Shown piece by piece: positions 24,568 to 34,218 of a stretch of DNA of 64,000 nt (its first letter is position 1; each line of letters begins with the position of its first letter). Position numbers and translations under genes: made by a program. The stretch is from Rothia aerolata. Its GTDB lineage: Bacteria > Actinomycetota > Actinomycetes > Actinomycetales > Micrococcaceae. The notes below the pieces were generated by a model. That model was not told the DNA's origin and searched no databases. It saw only the letters and a list, made by a program, of their open reading frames with translations. Where the stretch lies: the NCBI RefSeq assembly GCF_014635585.1, contig NZ_BMDC01000001.1, positions 1,216,139 through 1,280,138 on the forward strand, written 5' to 3'.

Positions 24568-26538
24568 CTATCGGTCGAGTACCTGAATCGACTGGGTCTC
24601 GGTAAAGCCGGAGGCGGAATTCCGGCGGGGGCGCAGAACCCGCTGAATAATGTTCTGCATGATGTAGCTACCCAGAACCACGCCCGAAGCCATAGAAACA
24701 ACAATGCCCACCGCCGTGACCATGCCGGGAACACCGGTGGAGTTGAAGTTGGTCTCCACGGTAAACATATACAGGCCACGGAATATAGAGAGGCCGGGGA
24801 GCAGGAAGGTCAGACCGGGAACAAAGAAGATAGCTGCCGGGGCGTGCAGGCGGTAGGCCAGGTAGGTAGAAGCCAGACCAATCACCAGGGCAGCTCCGGC
24901 GGTAGCGGCCCTGCTCGAATCAGCACCCAAAACCAGCAGAATAAGGTTGTAGGTCCAGATACCGCAGGAGGAAATCAGCGCAACCCACAGCAGGGTCTTC
25001 CAGCGAGCCTGAAAGGTCATGCCGGTAGCAACGCAGGCAATCATCATAAAGATCCAGTGCACCCACACGTTCGCCGGGTCAAAAACCGTCTCTTCAATGT
25101 TGAGTTCTGCGGTGCCAATCATGCCCAGCACCATCACAGCAGAGGCCAACCCCACCACGATACCCAAGAAAGACATACCGGTGGAGACCACCTTGCCCGC
25201 CGCCGTCAGCGGAAAACCGTTGAGGGCATCCTGCACCGAGGAGACCAGGCGCGAGGTAGGTAGCATCATAATCAGACCCGCCGCCACGATATGGGCAGCC
25301 GCTACGTTCACGCCGATAGAGGCGAAGATAGATTCCGGGTCAGAGATATAAATCGCGGTAAAGGTCACCACACCGGCACCGGCTGCCATGTTGAAGAAGC
25401 TGGGCAGGTTCAGGCGGGCAATGAGCTGGTTGACAAAGTGAATTGCCAAAAAGACCAAACCCGCCGCAATCCCTGCCGCCAGCGAACCGCCCAGGCCCAT
25501 GGTCAGCCCAAAGGCCGTCATGATATTTGCCAGCATAATCAGCAGGGGCGAATAGGGCTTCTTCGCCTCGTTGATTTGTAGCAGCCGCCGCTCTGCCCTG
25601 GGCATCGAGAGACCCCGGGTTGTGATGTCGTAGATCAGCTTATAAATATCGTCGAGTGCAGCGTAGTTCTCTGACCAGGAGCGCACCACGCGCATAACCG
25701 TGTGGCTAAAGCGCTCCTCCTTTTTCTCCTGCCGCCCCGGAGCATCCGAGTCTGAGACCGTGCGCATCATCTGGGTTTTCACATTGATCTGATCGATATC
25801 AGAGACATAGTTAATAATCACCGACTGGTTGGTGATATCAATTTCAATGTCGTCCAGACCATAGGCGGCACAGACAGACACAATCGCCGAATCAACATCG
25901 ACCGTGTCTGCCCCGTAGTGGAACATGGTCTCAGACAGGCGCAGCGAAAAATTGAGGATCTCGCGCGCCTGTTCTTTTTCCCTCACGTACTCTTCGCGGT
26001 CTCTACGCTGCTGGCTGGCCACCGCAAACTGTTTCTGCGCCAGGCGCGCCATACCGCGCATGGGCTTGGTCAGTGACTGGTCAGCGTGCACAAAAGACTT
26101 CAGCGAAGTAGGCACCCAGCGGTGGTTTCTCCTGCGCTCCCCGCGGGAAATCTTGGGAATGGCGGTGGTGTGGTCTGCCGAAGGATAGGTGGCAGGTTGC
26201 ACCCCCTGCAGCCGGTCTTTTTCGGGCACCACCACAGAAATCACCGGCAAAGCCGTGGTCAAAGCTGGTGCCTGACCGGTATCGGGGTTGGGTTCAAAGG
26301 GGCTCGACTCGAAGGAATCGGGCTCGGCAGAGGACTCCTCCCCCACGCTCCCCCGCTCAAAGGCAGATGAGCCGAGCGAGCGCTCGTCCTGGGATTTCTC
26401 CCCCGCAGCACCTGCCTGCGGCAGGGAGCTCGAGGCACCAAAAACATCTGCCGATGCCGTCTCAGGCTCCACCGGCGCCGAGTCAAAAGCAGAGGGGTAA
26501 GACTTCTGCTGAAGGTTCTTCACCGGTTCAGTCATCAT
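24568..26538 (-). CDS. Threonine/serine exporter family protein (ThrE-like), copy 2
   Basis: 656 residues (656 or 655 depending on which of two adjacent ATG codons is used; GAGGGG favours the second). Same plan as its neighbour: a disordered N-terminus with YPSA motifs, DUF1212 with ILNFSLRLSETMFHYGADTVDVDSAIVSVCAAYGLDDIEIDITNQSVIINYV, and about ten TM segments. It carries an extra 15-20 residues after NYVSDI (NVKTQMMRTVSDSDAPGRQEKK). Sequence divergence between the two copies is large, so the duplication is not recent. Confidence 0.9.
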   Translation of the reverse strand: MMTEPVKNLQQKSYPSAFDSAPVEPETASADVFGASSSLPQAGAAGEKSQDERSLGSSAFERGSVGEESSAEPDSFESSPFEPNPDTGQAPALTTALPVISVVVPEKDRLQGVQPATYPSADHTTAIPKISRGERRRNHRWVPTSLKSFVHADQSLTKPMRGMARLAQKQFAVASQQRRDREEYVREKEQAREILNFSLRLSETMFHYGADTVDVDSAIVSVCAAYGLDDIEIDITNQSVIINYVSDIDQINVKTQMMRTVSDSDAPGRQEKKEERFSHTVMRVVRSWSENYAALDDIYKLIYDITTRGLSMPRAERRLLQINEAKKPYSPLLIMLANIMTAFGLTMGLGGSLAAGIAAGLVFLAIHFVNQLIARLNLPSFFNMAAGAGVVTFTAIYISDPESIFASIGVNVAAAHIVAAGLIMMLPTSRLVSSVQDALNGFPLTAAGKVVSTGMSFLGIVVGLASAVMVLGMIGTAELNIEETVFDPANVWVHWIFMMIACVATGMTFQARWKTLLWVALISSCGIWTYNLILLVLGADSSRAATAGAALVIGLASTYLAYRLHAPAAIFFVPGLTFLLPGLSIFRGLYMFTVETNFNSTGVPGMVTAVGIVVSMASGVVLGSYIMQNIIQRVLRPRRNSASGFTETQSIQVLDR

Positions 26539-26612
26539 CTCACCCCTCTCAGTTACCGTCGGTAGTCAGCGCGCCAAGCAACGTGTAGTGTTTGGGCGCG
26601 CAAGAAAGCACC

Positions 26613-26634
26613 CACCCCGGCCAGAGCCGGGGTG
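26613..26634 (-). terminator. Hairpin terminator after femX
   Basis: CACCCCGGC (26613-26621) and GCCGGGGTG (26626-26634) form a perfect 9-base stem with a 4-base loop, 11 bases beyond the femX stop on the minus strand, followed on that strand by CTTTCTT. It also separates femX from the ThrE pair. Confidence 0.85.
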
Positions 26635-26645
26635 AGCAAAGAATT

Positions 26646-27755
26646 TTAGTAGAAAGGCTGGCCGGTCTTACGAACCCACAGGCCCCGCATAACCTTCTCA
26701 GCCAGACGGTTCCAAACCTGGTACTTAGCCGGTGAGAGCACCTGATCCCAAACACCCACAAAATCCACCACGTTCTTGGTGAAGGAGGTCTTGAAGAGGC
26801 CCAGACCGTAGTAGTGGTGATCCTTATTCTTCAGCTGATCCGCCGGAGGAGTACCGCAGAAATCGTATTCCACGATATTGAATTCCTTCATCAAGTCGGT
26901 CAGCGCAGTCCACTGCACCTGGTGGGAATCGCCGTACTGCTTGCGGCGGGGCTTCGAGCCGCCGTCCTTATAGGTGCCCTTGTTGCCGTAGTTGATCACG
27001 TAGGCACCCACCGAGGGCTCGCCGTCCTCATAGGTGAAGTAGAGGCGACCCTGGCCGGCCTTCTCAAAGGTGGTCCAGAAATCGCGGTAGTAGTCGAAAG
27101 AGCGCAGGTTGACGTTGGCGTTGCCCTGGCCCACGGTATCCATGAGAGCATACATCTTCCGCATGTTCTCTTCGGTCAGCTCAACCCGCTTCACCTCACA
27201 GCCCTCGCGGGCAGAACGGCGCACCGCGTTACGACCGCGGGAGCTCAGAGACTTCAGTACCTCTTCCTCGCTCTTGTCGGTGGCAAGAATCGCGGTGGAG
27301 TCATTGGGCTGAATGTTGAAAGACTTAACCAGACCGGTCTTAGCGAAGAAAGCCTTGGTCTGCTCATCGGCAATAATATCGGGCTCAATCTTCACCAGGA
27401 AAACACCCAGTTTGTTCTCCTCGATGAAAGCCTTGTTAGCCTCAAGAATGGCGGGGATTTCCTCGGCGCTATTTACGTCAGGGCCTTTAATCATGTACCA
27501 GACCTTGCCCAGGGCAGGCACAGACTTCTGAAGAATCAGGTTGTAGCTCAGGAAGGGCGCGCTCTCACCGTTGAGCTCGGTGGTACCTTCGTACACCAGG
27601 TAGAGGGGCTCCCAGCCGTGCTTAGCCTTAACGGAGGCGAAGGACGCCGACTGCAACAGGTTACCGCCATTGGGGTTGGCAATCACGTGGTCATCCCAGT
27701 GGGCAATCTCTGCTTCGGTAGCAAAACGTGCTTTAAATTCTCGCAAGGGCCTCAA
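26646..27755 (-). CDS. FemX/FemAB-type peptidoglycan interpeptide-bridge transferase
   Basis: 369 residues. These enzymes move amino acids from aminoacyl-tRNA to the stem-peptide lysine of lipid II, building the interpeptide bridge. Two GNAT-like halves are visible; blocks include GNLLQSASFASVKAKHGWEPLYLVYEG, SSRGRNAVRRSAREG, YALMDTVGQG, YRDFWTTF, GAYVINYGNKGTYKDGGS and FCGTPPADQLKNKDHHYYGLGLFKTSF. The start is uncertain: a TTG at 27755 or a second TTG nine bases on; no ATG fits the frame. Stands alone between ThrE copy 2 and the PTS genes. Confidence 0.9.
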   Translation of the reverse strand: MRPLREFKARFATEAEIAHWDDHVIANPNGGNLLQSASFASVKAKHGWEPLYLVYEGTTELNGESAPFLSYNLILQKSVPALGKVWYMIKGPDVNSAEEIPAILEANKAFIEENKLGVFLVKIEPDIIADEQTKAFFAKTGLVKSFNIQPNDSTAILATDKSEEEVLKSLSSRGRNAVRRSAREGCEVKRVELTEENMRKMYALMDTVGQGNANVNLRSFDYYRDFWTTFEKAGQGRLYFTYEDGEPSVGAYVINYGNKGTYKDGGSKPRRKQYGDSHQVQWTALTDLMKEFNIVEYDFCGTPPADQLKNKDHHYYGLGLFKTSFTKNVVDFVGVWDQVLSPAKYQVWNRLAEKVMRGLWVRKTGQPFY

Positions 27756-27894
27756 CTTTCACCATGCGCCGCCGGGGGCAGTGCATCTAGTTTTTACTCT
27801 TCCATTTAGTCTAACGAGATAGGCCTGCTGTTTACAGCAGGCACCCGCGTGAGTATTGGCTCAGGGGGAACCTTCAGTTCACACCGGCGCAGTT

Positions 27895-27954
27895 CGGTAC
27901 ACATTCAGAGCCCAGTACACATATACAAATGTACTGGGCTCTCAATGTGTACCG
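27895..27954. repeat. Bipartite GTACA hairpin, copy 1
   Basis: A 60-base near-perfect palindrome. The outer arm begins CGGTACACATT and ends AATGTGTACCG; an inner arm CCCAGTACA/TGTACTGGG closes a short loop. It shares the outer GGTACA/TGTACC and inner AGTACA/TGTACT ends with elements at 47403 and 60985, while the sequence between differs but stays complementary. It lies between femX and the ptsH terminator, with a further hairpin at 27823-27842 (GCCTGCTGT/ACAGCAGGC). Confidence 0.8.
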
Positions 27955-27976
27955 ACCTAGATCGTTAAACGCGCAA

Positions 27977-28008
27977 AGGCCCCGCCACCCATCAAGGGTG
28001 CGGGGCCT
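27977..28008 (-). terminator. Terminator after ptsH
   Basis: AGGCCCCG (27977-27984) pairs with CGGGGCCT (28001-28008), with an inner CACCC/GGGTG stem. Read on the minus strand it follows the ptsH stop by 25 bases and ends in TTTG. Confidence 0.8.
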
Positions 28009-28033
28009 CTGTGAAACCTATGAGCTAAGAGTC

Positions 28034-28312
28034 TTACTCAGCGTCGTGATCGGTCTCGAGGATCTTGACCAGGGAGTCAAGAGCTTCCTCAGCGCCGTCG
28101 CCTTCTGCGCGAAGAACAACGCGGTCACCGTGCTTAGCACCCAGTGACATCAGAGACAGGATTGAAGCTGCATCCATTGCCTCATCTGCGGGCTCGCCCT
28201 CAGCTGCAATAGTAACCTCAACGGGCAGGTCGCCAGCTGCTTCAGCGAAGATAGCTGCGGGGCGTGCGTGCAGGCCAACGCGGCTTGCGATGGTGGCAAT
28301 ACGTTCTGCCAT
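28034..28312 (-). CDS. ptsH: Phosphocarrier protein HPr
   Basis: 92 residues. HPr takes phosphate from enzyme I on His15 (RVGLHARPA) and passes it to EIIA domains such as that of FruA. The second conserved region ASILSLMSLGAKHGD contains the serine position (S50 here) that HPr kinase modifies in other Gram-positives. AAGGAG precedes the ATG. It follows ptsI by 117 bases on the same strand, with a weak hairpin (GGTACC/GGCACC) between. Confidence 0.95.
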   Translation of the reverse strand: MAERIATIASRVGLHARPAAIFAEAAGDLPVEVTIAAEGEPADEAMDAASILSLMSLGAKHGDRVVLRAEGDGAEEALDSLVKILETDHDAE

Positions 28313-28429
28313 GATGATTCTCCTTGAATAAGAGTGTGGAAATTTTCTTCCACTCTAAAGTCTAAAGCAGATAAGGTACCTTTTTAGGCACCAAACCAGC
28401 TGTTTGCTAATTTCTTATTGGCCCACAGG

Positions 28430-30127
28430 CTAGAGGCCGAGCTCATCCAGAATGGGCAGCTCTTCACGGGCTGCCGCCTTTGCCTCTGCCGAGGAAATCT
28501 GGGAGAGAGCCTTCACAGCAATCTGCTGTGCCTTCTCCTTGGTCACTGACTTCAGCACTGCCGAAACAGCGGCAATTGCGCCAGCATTCATGGAGAGGGT
28601 ATCAACACCCAGACCAACCAGAACCACTGCCAGAGCAGGGTCAGCGGCTGCCTCACCACAGACAGAAACGTACTTCTTCTTGCCCGCGGTGATCGAAGCC
28701 TTACGAGCGCCGTCGACGGTCAGCTTAATCATCTTCAGGACGGCGGGCTGCCAGGGGTTGTTCAGGTGCGCCAGGTCGCCCAGCAGGCGGTCTGCTGCCA
28801 TGGTGTACTGGGTGAGGTCGTTGGTACCGATGGAGACGAAGTCCACCTCGCCCAGGATTGCCTCGGCGTTCACAGCTGCCGCGGGAGTCTCAACCATCAC
28901 GCCGCGAGTTTCAATGCCAACCTCATCGAGCATGTTCTTGAAGTTGCGAGCCTCGGAGGTAGTGGAGATCATGGGGGCCATCACCCAGATGTCTGCCTCG
29001 GAGCCCTCGGCTGCCTTCTTGATTGCCTCCAGCTGGCGGGTCAGCACGCCGGGCACAGTCCAGTCGGTACGGAAACCGCGAACACCCAGAGCGGGGTTCT
29101 CTTCTTCCTTGACGTTCAGGAAGGGCAGGGGCTTATCAGCACCGGCGTCCAGGGTACGAACCACAATGTGCTGGCCGGGGAAAGCGTCAAAGACCGACTT
29201 GTAGGTCTCAGCCTGGGTTTCCACGGTGGGCTCGGTGTCGTTGCCCAGGAAGCCGAACTCGGTGCGCAGCAGACCAACGCCCTCTGCATTGAGGCCGGCT
29301 GCCTTCTCAGCGGACTTGCCGTCGCCAACGTTAGCGTAGAGGGGCACGGAGGTTCCGTCTGCCATAACACCCTTGCCGTCGAAGTCGGGCAGGGGCTTGC
29401 GGTTAGCGTACTTCTCAGCAGCATCGCGCTGTTCGAGGGTGGGCTCGGTATCGATAATGCCCTCGTTGGAATCAACGTAGATCTCGGTACCGTTCTCAAT
29501 CTCGGTAACACCATTGGCCGCAACGATAGCGGGCAGGCCCAGGCCGCGAGCCAAAATTGCGGTGTGAGCCTGGGGGCCGCCGTCAGAGGTAATCAGGGCG
29601 ATAACCTTCTTGGGGTCCAGGGTAGCGGTATCAGCCGGTGCCAGGTCAATGGCAGCCAGAATAAAAGGCTCGTTGGAGAAGGGAATACCGGGAGCCTGCT
29701 GGCCGGTCAGCTCAGCAACAATGCGGGCGCGCACGTCATGAATATCAGTCACACGCTCAGCCATGTAGCCGCCCAGGGCCTCCATCTGCTTGGCGAAGTC
29801 AGAAGCGGCCTCCCAGATTGCGCGCTCGGGAGCCAGACCCTGCTTCTCCACCAGCTTCTTAGCGCCCTTGAGCAGGGCACGGTCGGTTGCCATCTGAGAG
29901 GTGGACTTCAGCACAGCCTTGCCGTCGCGGCCAGCATTTTCTGCACGGCTGAGCAGATCAGCCTTCACAGCCTCTGCGGCAAACTGAATGCGCTCTGCGG
30001 CAGCCTCGGGGGTCTCACCCTCAGCCAGCTTCAGGCCAGCCTTGGGCTCCTGGATAGGCTCGGGCATCTGAAGAACAGTGCCAACAACACGGCCGGCGTA
30101 AACGCCAACACCCTTGTAGGTAGTCAT
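28430..30127 (-). CDS. ptsI: PTS enzyme I
   Basis: 565 residues, normal length. It uses phosphoenolpyruvate to phosphorylate HPr. The active histidine lies in GGPQAHTAILARGLGLPAIV, the PEP-binding barrel in LLRTEFGFLG and VSIGTNDLTQYTMAADR, with the reactive cysteine in VSVCGEAAADP. AAGGAAG precedes the ATG. It lies 62 bases after fruA and 117 before ptsH on the same strand, so general and fructose-specific PTS genes are clustered and may be expressed together. Confidence 0.96.
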   Translation of the reverse strand: MTTYKGVGVYAGRVVGTVLQMPEPIQEPKAGLKLAEGETPEAAAERIQFAAEAVKADLLSRAENAGRDGKAVLKSTSQMATDRALLKGAKKLVEKQGLAPERAIWEAASDFAKQMEALGGYMAERVTDIHDVRARIVAELTGQQAPGIPFSNEPFILAAIDLAPADTATLDPKKVIALITSDGGPQAHTAILARGLGLPAIVAANGVTEIENGTEIYVDSNEGIIDTEPTLEQRDAAEKYANRKPLPDFDGKGVMADGTSVPLYANVGDGKSAEKAAGLNAEGVGLLRTEFGFLGNDTEPTVETQAETYKSVFDAFPGQHIVVRTLDAGADKPLPFLNVKEEENPALGVRGFRTDWTVPGVLTRQLEAIKKAAEGSEADIWVMAPMISTTSEARNFKNMLDEVGIETRGVMVETPAAAVNAEAILGEVDFVSIGTNDLTQYTMAADRLLGDLAHLNNPWQPAVLKMIKLTVDGARKASITAGKKKYVSVCGEAAADPALAVVLVGLGVDTLSMNAGAIAAVSAVLKSVTKEKAQQIAVKALSQISSAEAKAAAREELPILDELGL

Positions 30128-30189
30128 ATGAATTCTTCCTTTAGTTATGAGATCTAAATTCTGGTGCTTGTCTCAAGTTGCCGTAGAAC

Positions 30190-32298
30190 TTATGCGGCAA
30201 CCGAAGCGTCGCTGGTGGTGGCTTCTTTCTTCACAGCATCTTTCTTGGTGGTTGCTGACTTGAGAATAACGTAAATCAGAGCCGAAACGATGGTGCCGAC
30301 AATCACTGCCACAAAGAACATTCCGATGTTGCTGGAGAGGCCCGAAACCCAGATACCGCCGTGAGGAGCGGGGGAGGTAACGTGGGAGCTCATGGAGATA
30401 GCGCCTGCCACAGCGGCACCGATCATCGACGAGGGAATCACGCGCAGCGGGTCAGCGGTGGCGAAGGGAATAGCGCCCTCAGAGATGAAGGAGGCACCCA
30501 GCAGCCAGGCTGCCTTGCCGTTCTGGCGCTCAGCGTCGGTGAAGAGCTTGGGGCGAACCGCGGTGGCAAGTGCCATAGCCAGCGGGGGAACCATACCGGA
30601 AATCATCACAGCTGCCATAACCTCCTGGGCACCGGTACCGGTGGCCAGGTTGGTGGTAGCGAAGAGATAGGCCGCCTTATTGACGGGACCACCCAGGTCA
30701 AAGCCCATCATGGCGCCGAGAATAATACCCAGCAGCACAGCGGAGGTGCCGGACATCGAGTTCAGCCAGTCGGTCAGGCCGGTCATAATCCAGGCAATGG
30801 GCCCGCCCAGAACGAAGAACATCAGGCCCGCTGAGAAGAGGGTTGCCACCAGAGGGGTGATCACCACGGGCATCATAGCTGCCAGCCAGCGAGGTAGCTT
30901 AGGCAGGGAGAGCCAGTAGGCGCACAGGCCGGCCAGCAGACCGGAGACGATACCGCCCAGGAAGCCACCGTTAACACCAACAGCAACGGAACCGGCGATG
31001 AAGCCCGGTGCGATACCGGGGCGCTGGGCCAGGCCGTAGGCGATGTAGGCGGAGAGGGCGGGGACCATCAGGGTCAGGCCAAAGCCACCGATGTACTGGA
31101 GGGCCGCACCCAGGTAGAGGGAGAGCGGCACGTCGCCCAGGTTGGTCAGCGATGAGTTAGCCAGAATGGACTCGGTATCAACCTCACCCAGGTTGCTGAC
31201 GGTCATGGACTGGAGCAGGAAGCCCAGCGCCACGATAATACCGCCGGCGGCCACGAAGGGAATCATGTAGGAGACGCCGGTCATCAGCGCCTTGTAGATG
31301 AAGGAGCCCCAGCTGGTTTTCTCAACGGTTCCCTCGTCTGATTCACCGGCAACGCCTGCAACGCGCTTGCCGTTGGGCTTCTCGGCTTCTGCCAGAGCCT
31401 CCTGAATCATCTGGGCGGGTTCGTCGATACCGCGCTTGACGGGGCCTTCGATAAAGGGCTTACCGGCAAAGCGACCGCGGTCGCGCACGGGCACGCCGTT
31501 GGCGAAGACCACAGCGTCTGCCTCTGCGATATCCTGGGCGGTGAGCTTATCGCCACCGGAGGAGCCCTGGGGCTCCACCTTGAAGTCGATGCCCAGTTCT
31601 TCAGCGGCGTAGGTCAGCGCGTCTGCTGCCATATAGGTGTGGGCGATGCCGGTGGGGCAGGAGGTTACCGCCACCACCTTCTTGCGGGCGGGAGCTGAGG
31701 ACGACGCCGCGGCGGCGGTTCCTGCACCGGCAGCTGCGCCGGTGGAACCCGCTGCAACGGAGGAACCGGAGGTCTGGGCCGACTGCTCTGCCGCAGCCTG
31801 CTTCTCGGCTTCCTTCTGCTCGGCGGTCTTCTCGGTACCGTCGGCGTTGAGACCCAGGGCGTTATTGACCAGGTCAACAACTTCCTGCTCGGTCTTGGCT
31901 TCGCGCAGGGACTTAGTGAAGGACTTCTTCATCAGCGAGCGCGCCATGGTGGAAAGAATCTTCAGGTGGGCCTGGTCAGCGCCGTCTGGTGCGGCGATGA
32001 AGAAAATCAGATCTGCCGGGCCGTCCTTGGCACCAAAGTCCACGCCGGGGTTGGGGCGGGCCATGGCCAGGGTGGGTTCGGTCACCGCTGCGGAACGGCA
32101 GTGCGGAATCGCAATGCCGCCGGGAATACCGGTGTCGGTCTTGGACTCGCGGGCCTTACCGGCGGCGTAGAGCTCTTCTACGTCGGTGGCGCGTCCAGCG
32201 TTGGTTACTGCCTCTGCCAGGTGCCGAATGACATCAAAGCGAGAGTCACCGAGATTCTTGTCGAGAGAGACAAGCTCGGCGGTAATCAGAGCAGACAT
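30190..32298 (-). CDS. fruA: Fructose-specific PTS enzyme IIABC
   Basis: 702 residues in one chain. EIIA (about 1-150) has its phospho-histidine in GIAIPHCRSA. An Ala/Ser-rich linker of about 50 residues follows. EIIB (about 205-305) has the phospho-cysteine in AVTSCPTGIAHTYMAADAL. EIIC (about 340-690) has about nine membrane segments. It imports fructose as fructose-1-phosphate. A near-perfect Shine-Dalgarno AAGGAGGTC precedes the ATG. It sits 40 bases after fruK, whose product acts next. Confidence 0.95.
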   Translation of the reverse strand: MSALITAELVSLDKNLGDSRFDVIRHLAEAVTNAGRATDVEELYAAGKARESKTDTGIPGGIAIPHCRSAAVTEPTLAMARPNPGVDFGAKDGPADLIFFIAAPDGADQAHLKILSTMARSLMKKSFTKSLREAKTEQEVVDLVNNALGLNADGTEKTAEQKEAEKQAAAEQSAQTSGSSVAAGSTGAAAGAGTAAAASSSAPARKKVVAVTSCPTGIAHTYMAADALTYAAEELGIDFKVEPQGSSGGDKLTAQDIAEADAVVFANGVPVRDRGRFAGKPFIEGPVKRGIDEPAQMIQEALAEAEKPNGKRVAGVAGESDEGTVEKTSWGSFIYKALMTGVSYMIPFVAAGGIIVALGFLLQSMTVSNLGEVDTESILANSSLTNLGDVPLSLYLGAALQYIGGFGLTLMVPALSAYIAYGLAQRPGIAPGFIAGSVAVGVNGGFLGGIVSGLLAGLCAYWLSLPKLPRWLAAMMPVVITPLVATLFSAGLMFFVLGGPIAWIMTGLTDWLNSMSGTSAVLLGIILGAMMGFDLGGPVNKAAYLFATTNLATGTGAQEVMAAVMISGMVPPLAMALATAVRPKLFTDAERQNGKAAWLLGASFISEGAIPFATADPLRVIPSSMIGAAVAGAISMSSHVTSPAPHGGIWVSGLSSNIGMFFVAVIVGTIVSALIYVILKSATTKKDAVKKEATTSDASVAA

Positions 32299-32338
32299 GC
32301 TCCGACCTCCTTGTGAATGTTCGAATAAAACGTAAAGC

Positions 32339-33301
32339 TTACAGGTTAATTTCGGTCAGGGTGACTGCCTCGGGGGTGGTTGCCGAGAGCACGGGCACCT
32401 GAGTTCCGGGCATGGACGCCGCCGCGGAGCCGTGCGCCACCGCCTGCACCAGGCACTCGGCAGGGCTCTTGCCCTGTTCGTGGGCAATGAGGTAACCGGC
32501 CAGCGAACAGTCCCCGGCACCTACGGTGGAGCGGACCTTCACCGGCGCGTGCTTGGCGTGCCAGGCGCCGCCGGCGGTGACCAGCACCGCGCCCTCGCCG
32601 CCCATAGTGGCCAGCACGGCGTCGATTCCGCGCTCTACCAGCTCAGCGGCGGTGCGGGCGGTCTGCTCAACGCTGCCCTCAAGCTCCTGCCACTCGTCGG
32701 GGCGGCCCACCAGCTCGGCGAGCTCCTCGGAGTTGGGCTTAATCAGGTTGGGCATGCCGTCCTGGCCATTGACGGCGTCGCGCAGGGCGTTGCCCGAGGT
32801 GTCCACGGCAATCAGCGGCGCGTTCTCTCCCTGGGCCTCGCGGATAGCGCGGGAGACCACCGAGTAGTAGTCGCTCTGCACGCCGGGAGGCAGGGAGCCA
32901 GCCAGCACCAGCCAGGAAGCGCTCTGGGTCTCCTGAATGAGCAGGCGGGTCAGCTGCTGCTGGGCAACATCATTGAGGGGTTCACCGGGAGCGTTGAGCT
33001 TGGTGGTGGTTCCATCGGGCTCCACCACGGTGATGTTAGAGCGAATCGGGGAACCGATGGGCATGTTGGTGAAGGCAACGCCCTCTTCGCGCAGGCTGGT
33101 CAGCACCGCGTCCTCGTCGTCACCGGGCAGAACCGCCACGGTCTCAAAGTCAGAGACCTTCAGCGCACGCGCGATGTTGACACCCTTACCACCGGGATCC
33201 TGAACCGCCCGTTCAGCGCGGATCACGGCACCGCGCTTGAGCTCCCCGGGGAGCTCCACCGTGCGGTCCATACTGGGATTAGCCGTTAGTGTCACAATCA
33301 T
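32339..33301 (-). CDS. fruK: 1-phosphofructokinase
   Basis: 320 residues, PfkB family. It phosphorylates fructose-1-phosphate to fructose-1,6-bisphosphate. Signatures: N-terminal VTLTANPSMDRTVEL, GGKGVNIARAL, and the ATP/catalytic block VRSTVGAGDCSLAGYL with the catalytic Asp. The ATG overlaps the fruR stop by four bases (ATGA), so the two are translationally coupled. Confidence 0.95.
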   Translation of the reverse strand: MIVTLTANPSMDRTVELPGELKRGAVIRAERAVQDPGGKGVNIARALKVSDFETVAVLPGDDEDAVLTSLREEGVAFTNMPIGSPIRSNITVVEPDGTTTKLNAPGEPLNDVAQQQLTRLLIQETQSASWLVLAGSLPPGVQSDYYSVVSRAIREAQGENAPLIAVDTSGNALRDAVNGQDGMPNLIKPNSEELAELVGRPDEWQELEGSVEQTARTAAELVERGIDAVLATMGGEGAVLVTAGGAWHAKHAPVKVRSTVGAGDCSLAGYLIAHEQGKSPAECLVQAVAHGSAAASMPGTQVPVLSATTPEAVTLTEINL

Positions 33302-34089
33302 GCGATCAATACCTCTACGTTAGATTCTTCAAGCGCCGCCGCGAGGTCGCCCTCGGGGGCCTTGTCAGTAATAATGGCGTCTACATCTTCCAGGCCGGCA
33401 AACCGCACCAGAGACTCACGCCCAAACTTTGCCGAGTCGCAGAGCAAAACCACACGACGAGCAGACTTAACAATGGCGGTTTTTACAATTGCCTCGTTGA
33501 GCCCGGGAGTGCTCAGACCGAACTCAGCGTCGAGTCCATTGACACCGATAAAGGCAATATCAGGGCGGATTGAGGCGTAGTGTTCAGCCGAACGAGCGCC
33601 GATAGCCGCCCAGGTCATCTTGCGCACCTGGCCGCCCACTAAATCCAGCACAATGCCGTCTGCCTCAGCCAGCTTCACCGCGATGTGGAGGGCGTGGGTA
33701 ATAACCAGACGGTCGGCGCCGGATTTGAGGCTGAAGTTATCAGCGGCAATACGGTCTGCCAGAATCTCAATGGTGGTACCGGCGTCGAGAACCACAGCCC
33801 CGACGTCGGAATCCCGCAAGAGCTCGTAGGCCGCCAGGGCAATACGCTGCTTCTCGGGGGTGTTCATGTTTTGGCGCAGAGCAATCGAAGACTCCACAGA
33901 AGTAGACTGTTCAACAGTCACAGCACCGCCGTGCACGCGACGAAGCTTGCCTTCAGCTTCCAGAGCCGCCAGGTCACGGCGCACGGTCTCCATGGTGACC
34001 TCATAGCGGCGCGCCAATTCAGCGCCATTTACTCTACGAGCAGACGCTACTAGTTTCGCTATTTCAGCGCGACGTTCTTCAGCGAACAT
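33298..34089 (-). CDS. fruR: DeoR-family regulator of the fructose operon
   Basis: 263 residues. N-terminal DeoR helix-turn-helix: AEIAKLVASARRVNGAELARRYEVTMETVRRDLAALEAEGKLRRVHGGA. The C-terminal sugar-phosphate-sensing domain shows VVLDAGTTIEILADRI and PDIAFIGVNGLDAEFGLSTP. As first gene of fruR-fruK-fruA it is expected to control its own operon, with fructose-1-phosphate as the likely effector by analogy with other actinobacteria. Confidence 0.93.
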   Translation of the reverse strand: MFAEERRAEIAKLVASARRVNGAELARRYEVTMETVRRDLAALEAEGKLRRVHGGAVTVEQSTSVESSIALRQNMNTPEKQRIALAAYELLRDSDVGAVVLDAGTTIEILADRIAADNFSLKSGADRLVITHALHIAVKLAEADGIVLDLVGGQVRKMTWAAIGARSAEHYASIRPDIAFIGVNGLDAEFGLSTPGLNEAIVKTAIVKSARRVVLLCDSAKFGRESLVRFAGLEDVDAIITDKAPEGDLAAALEESNVEVLIA

Positions 34090-34146
34090 AAGGGCACATC
34101 ACCTAGGTCTATGTGGGATGGTTTGCATACTAGCCTTGCGCATTTG

Positions 34147-34176
34147 ATTTTATGTGGGTTTGTGTTGTTTCGTCAA
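34147..34176 (-). promoter_or_regulatory. Promoter of the fructose operon
   Basis: On the minus strand TTGACG (34176-34171) and TAAAAT (34152-34147) are 18 bases apart, a close match to a housekeeping sigma promoter, about 57 bases before the fruR start. The spacer is unusually CA-rich (ACAACACAAACCCACA), which may hold the FruR operator. Confidence 0.7.
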
Positions 34177-34218
34177 TGTAAACCGCCCTCAAAGCGCGAA
34201 AAACCGTGGTTTTTTGTG

